Shown here: positions 47,204 to 49,658 of the stretch, in pieces
How positions within the stretch are numbered: the first letter of the stretch is position 1
Layout of the letters: every line of letters begins with the position of its first letter
Assembly (NCBI GenBank): GCA_947630815.1
Contig: CANRJD010000004.1
Span: 1-49,658, forward strand
DNA: 49,658 nt
Origin: an uncultured Akkermansia sp.
GTDB lineage: Bacteria; Verrucomicrobiota; Verrucomicrobiia; Verrucomicrobiales; Akkermansiaceae
Reading direction: 5' to 3'
Notes under the pieces: generated by a model
Told to the model about the DNA's origin: nothing
Seen by the model: the letters and a program-made list of their open reading frames with translations, nothing else
The model's database searches: none
Program-made: the position numbers and the translations under genes

Positions 47204-48712
47204 TCAGCCCCGTGAATTGGACGGAGGAATAGAAGCAGCTTTCGTAGGCGCTCCTGTCCGCCTCCTGAGAGCCGAAACAGTCCTGTGCACCTTATCTAAA
47301 TCCGCTCGCAGCTGCTCGGAGGAGGCTTTGATTCCCGCCGCGCTGGAGTTGAGAGCGTGAGATTCAACTGTCCACTGCGATATATCCCTTTGCACTGCAC
47401 TAAACTTCTCGTTGACCGTGGTGTTAAGTTGCTCCAGCATAGAAAGGAACTTTTCGGAGTTATCCTGTGCGGTAAGCAGCGTACCAAGCTGATTCGACGC
47501 CTGCTGCACATTTGCCGTCAACTGATTCACCCCGTTGGAAAGCCCTTTCCATTCCTCGCCCACAGCACCGACGCTCTTGGCCACAATGTCCACCTCTTCT
47601 ACTGCCGTAGTCAAGTTTTGCTGGTTTTTGACCATAGCGTCTGTCAGACTCCTAGCGTTTCTCAGCACCTGTTCAAGACTCTCAGACTGCTTGCGAGCTT
47701 CATCATACGCCAGCTGCCAGCGTTGCCAATCATCATTTAGTCGCTTGAAAGTTTCATCTATTTTAGTTCCAAGATGTCTCATCCTATCATCGTTACCATG
47801 AATAGTATCTACAAATCCGCGCAGCTTATCTGCTACCCCTGTATAGCTACTAATCGACTCAGCAAACGCTTCAACATTATTCGCAAACTTCTGTAAGTTT
47901 TCTGAAAACTTCCCCATCGTCTGCATTCTCGGCAGTATGTAACACATCGTCAAGTCATCCAACCTGCTAAGGAAGCGCTCCGAACGGGACTCAAACACAC
48001 TCCTCATAAAGAGCAACACAATAGTAGCAGCCACGGCCGTTCCACTCGGCACCAGTGCCTCACCCATGCTCGCTATCTTATTTGCTGCCCCACCCATTAC
48101 CCCATGCACACACCACAGTGTCCCACATATCCCCAATATCAGCAAAGCGTTTGACATAAATCGCAAGCACCCTACCGAGCTCCGACTCGTCAGGGCCTGC
48201 TCCGTCATGCGGTGCAAGTCCTGCAAGCGCGGAGGGATACTGCGCCCTTCCTCCATAACTGCTCGTTCGTAGTACTTTTTAATGCATACGAGTCGATCCC
48301 CCACAAGCGTATGCTCAAACACGGGCTTGAGCTCCTGCCCTTCTTCTCTCGACTCCTGCATCAAATCAATAATCACCTTTGCATTAAGTTTTGCTTCTCC
48401 ATCAAACCATCCCTCCACTTCATTCAACGCCAGTCTTTCCCCAATTAGCAAATGCATATACGCCTTGATAAACGAAAGAAATCCAACGACAAAACAACTC
48501 ACAATCAATATAATAAAGATTGTATCAATTCCAATTTCCGCGCCACTACCAACCTTCCCACACCCACTCAACAAACATCCGCCACCCGTACATAAGATGC
48601 CCCACTGCAACTGCCGCGTCCAGCAGAATCTCCTAGTGTGCAGCACTTTCGCTCTTTCTTTCTTCTTTTTCATGTCTTCTGTTGCTTTCATATGCACAAT
48701 ACGGAGGTTCAT
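47204..48712 (-). CDS. MotA/TolQ/ExbB/ZorA-like protein with long coiled-coil tail
   Basis: LLILGICGTLWCVHGVMGGAANKIASMGEALVPSGTAVAATIVLLFMRSVFESR resembles MotA/ExbB TM3-TM4; ~300-aa coiled-coil C-terminus. ATG at 48712 forms an ATGA overlap with the upstream stop. Confidence 0.78.
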   Translation of the reverse strand: MNLRIVHMKATEDMKKKKERAKVLHTRRFCWTRQLQWGILCTGGGCLLSGCGKVGSGAEIGIDTIFIILIVSCFVVGFLSFIKAYMHLLIGERLALNEVEGWFDGEAKLNAKVIIDLMQESREEGQELKPVFEHTLVGDRLVCIKKYYERAVMEEGRSIPPRLQDLHRMTEQALTSRSSVGCLRFMSNALLILGICGTLWCVHGVMGGAANKIASMGEALVPSGTAVAATIVLLFMRSVFESRSERFLSRLDDLTMCYILPRMQTMGKFSENLQKFANNVEAFAESISSYTGVADKLRGFVDTIHGNDDRMRHLGTKIDETFKRLNDDWQRWQLAYDEARKQSESLEQVLRNARSLTDAMVKNQQNLTTAVEEVDIVAKSVGAVGEEWKGLSNGVNQLTANVQQASNQLGTLLTAQDNSEKFLSMLEQLNTTVNEKFSAVQRDISQWTVESHALNSSAAGIKASSEQLRADLDKVHRTVSALRRRTGAPTKAASIPPSNSRG

Positions 48713-49218
48713 CGTATTCTCCCAGCATTCTGCATGGCTACCATCCAATCCACCCACGCAGCAGCTTCATTCTGAATATTCTTCGCTTCTTCTTCCAAGG
48801 CCGCCGCACTACGCCGTCGCGATGAAGGACTGGATACAAGCCACTGCATCGCGGGATGCATCGTTGAATAATTACTATTGTCAGCTTTGCTACATTGCTC
48901 GGCAGCTAGATCACGCTTTTGCTGAATCTGCTTCAACATCTCCTTGATGCAGTTGAGAGCCAGCTGAGCCTCCGCAACTGTCATATACCCACGCTGATCT
49001 GCACAAGCCTTTAGATAAGCAAGTTCCGAAGAATTATCATTACTATATGATGAACACTCCGTCTCATAATCCATCGACGCTGCATTGTACGAATGATACT
49101 CCTCACACCCGCACAGGAAGCAACCTGCGCAGGTGCACGCCATCGATATATACAGTCTCCAGCCAATCACTGACGTGTGAAGGCTGTCTTGCTTTTCCTT
49201 TCTTTTCTCTGTTTTCAT
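48709..49218 (-). CDS. Small lipoprotein-like protein (paralog of the next ORF)
   Basis: Hydrophobic N-terminus with lipobox-like CFLCGC; ADQRGYMTVAEAQLALNCIKEM...SPSSRRRSAA...WVDWMVAMQNAGRIR. Confidence 0.65.
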   Translation of the reverse strand: MKTEKRKEKQDSLHTSVIGWRLYISMACTCAGCFLCGCEEYHSYNAASMDYETECSSYSNDNSSELAYLKACADQRGYMTVAEAQLALNCIKEMLKQIQQKRDLAAEQCSKADNSNYSTMHPAMQWLVSSPSSRRRSAAALEEEAKNIQNEAAAWVDWMVAMQNAGRIR

Positions 49219-49251
49219 GATTTAAACAACTTATAATGAACTAGCAACAGA

Positions 49252-49658
49252 TTAGCGAATCCGCCCGGCGGCGCCCATAGAGTCCAACCAGTCTTCCCAC
49301 GAATCAGCCTCATCCTCAATGCTCTGAGCTTCGGACGCCATAGATCGGGCATTCCGCATACGGGTCGATGGACTCGCTACCAAGGCTCTCTCCACCGGGC
49401 TCATCAAGGCATAGCTGCTGTTTTGCGCACTGCTGTAGAGTCGGTTTGCATCATCCTTCTTCGATTGCGCTTCGGAGTGCATCTGCCTTATGCAGCGCCG
49501 GGCAAGGCTCGACTCATCTACCGTTATATATCCACGCTGATCTGCGCGCGCCTTAATCTCTGCCAGGTAAGCGGAGGGGGTGGGTGTCGAATCAGACGAA
49601 TCGGATGAAGAACCGCTGCCATTTGAACTTTTACTTCCACTATCAAAGAGGAGAGCGC
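49252..49658 (-). CDS. Paralogous small protein, partial at window edge
   Basis: Frame stays open from 49482 to the window end (ALLFDSGSKSSNGSGSSSDSSDSTPTPSAYLAEIKARADQRGYITVDESSLARRCIRQMHS...WEDWLDSMGAAGRIR). Confidence 0.65.
   Translation of the reverse strand, partial: ALLFDSGSKSSNGSGSSSDSSDSTPTPSAYLAEIKARADQRGYITVDESSLARRCIRQMHSEAQSKKDDANRLYSSAQNSSYALMSPVERALVASPSTRMRNARSMASEAQSIEDEADSWEDWLDSMGAAGRIR

Noticed and set aside
41551-49658. Calling this a complete Zorya system
   Set aside because: No ZorC, ZorD helicase or ZorE nuclease visible; only the A/B-like pair is supported, and it may equally be another MotAB/ExbBD-type motor.

Overview
About 50 kb of a probable Verrucomicrobiota chromosome; this taxonomic guess is inferred from the double-length UvrA, the gene content and repeat-laden spacers. 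Housekeeping genes: icd, ubiE/menG, two bactofilin-like genes, a UvrA2-like ATPase, a MoxR/DUF58/BatA-BatB-BatD(E) operon, acnA, an 1838-aa double UvrA, a cysteine desulfurase, coaD and tRNA-Cys(GCA). Accessory genes: a single-chain Type ISP restriction-modification enzyme, transposase relics (IS1595-like, IS3-like), a DUF4143 ATPase, a WG-repeat protein, and a right-hand operon (~41.5 kb to the window edge). That operon encodes a MotA/ZorA-like protein, a MotB/OmpA-like protein, a membrane protein, two membrane-anchored transglutaminase-like proteins and two paralogous small lipoproteins. Main leads: (1) a G9 tract (minus strand) just inside the 5' end of the Type ISP gene that places its ATG out of frame, suggesting phase variation in an OFF state; (2) the motor-like plus transglutaminase operon, which does not look like a complete known Zorya system; (3) an orphan ~199-nt structured RNA with a near-consensus promoter and terminator; (4) a ~238-bp inverted-repeat-ended interspersed element with 13-17 bp flanking direct repeats, one copy splitting a transposase; (5) a heptamer (TACGATT/TACGATG) repeat family in many intergenic spacers. 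All family assignments are from reading motifs; no database search was run.
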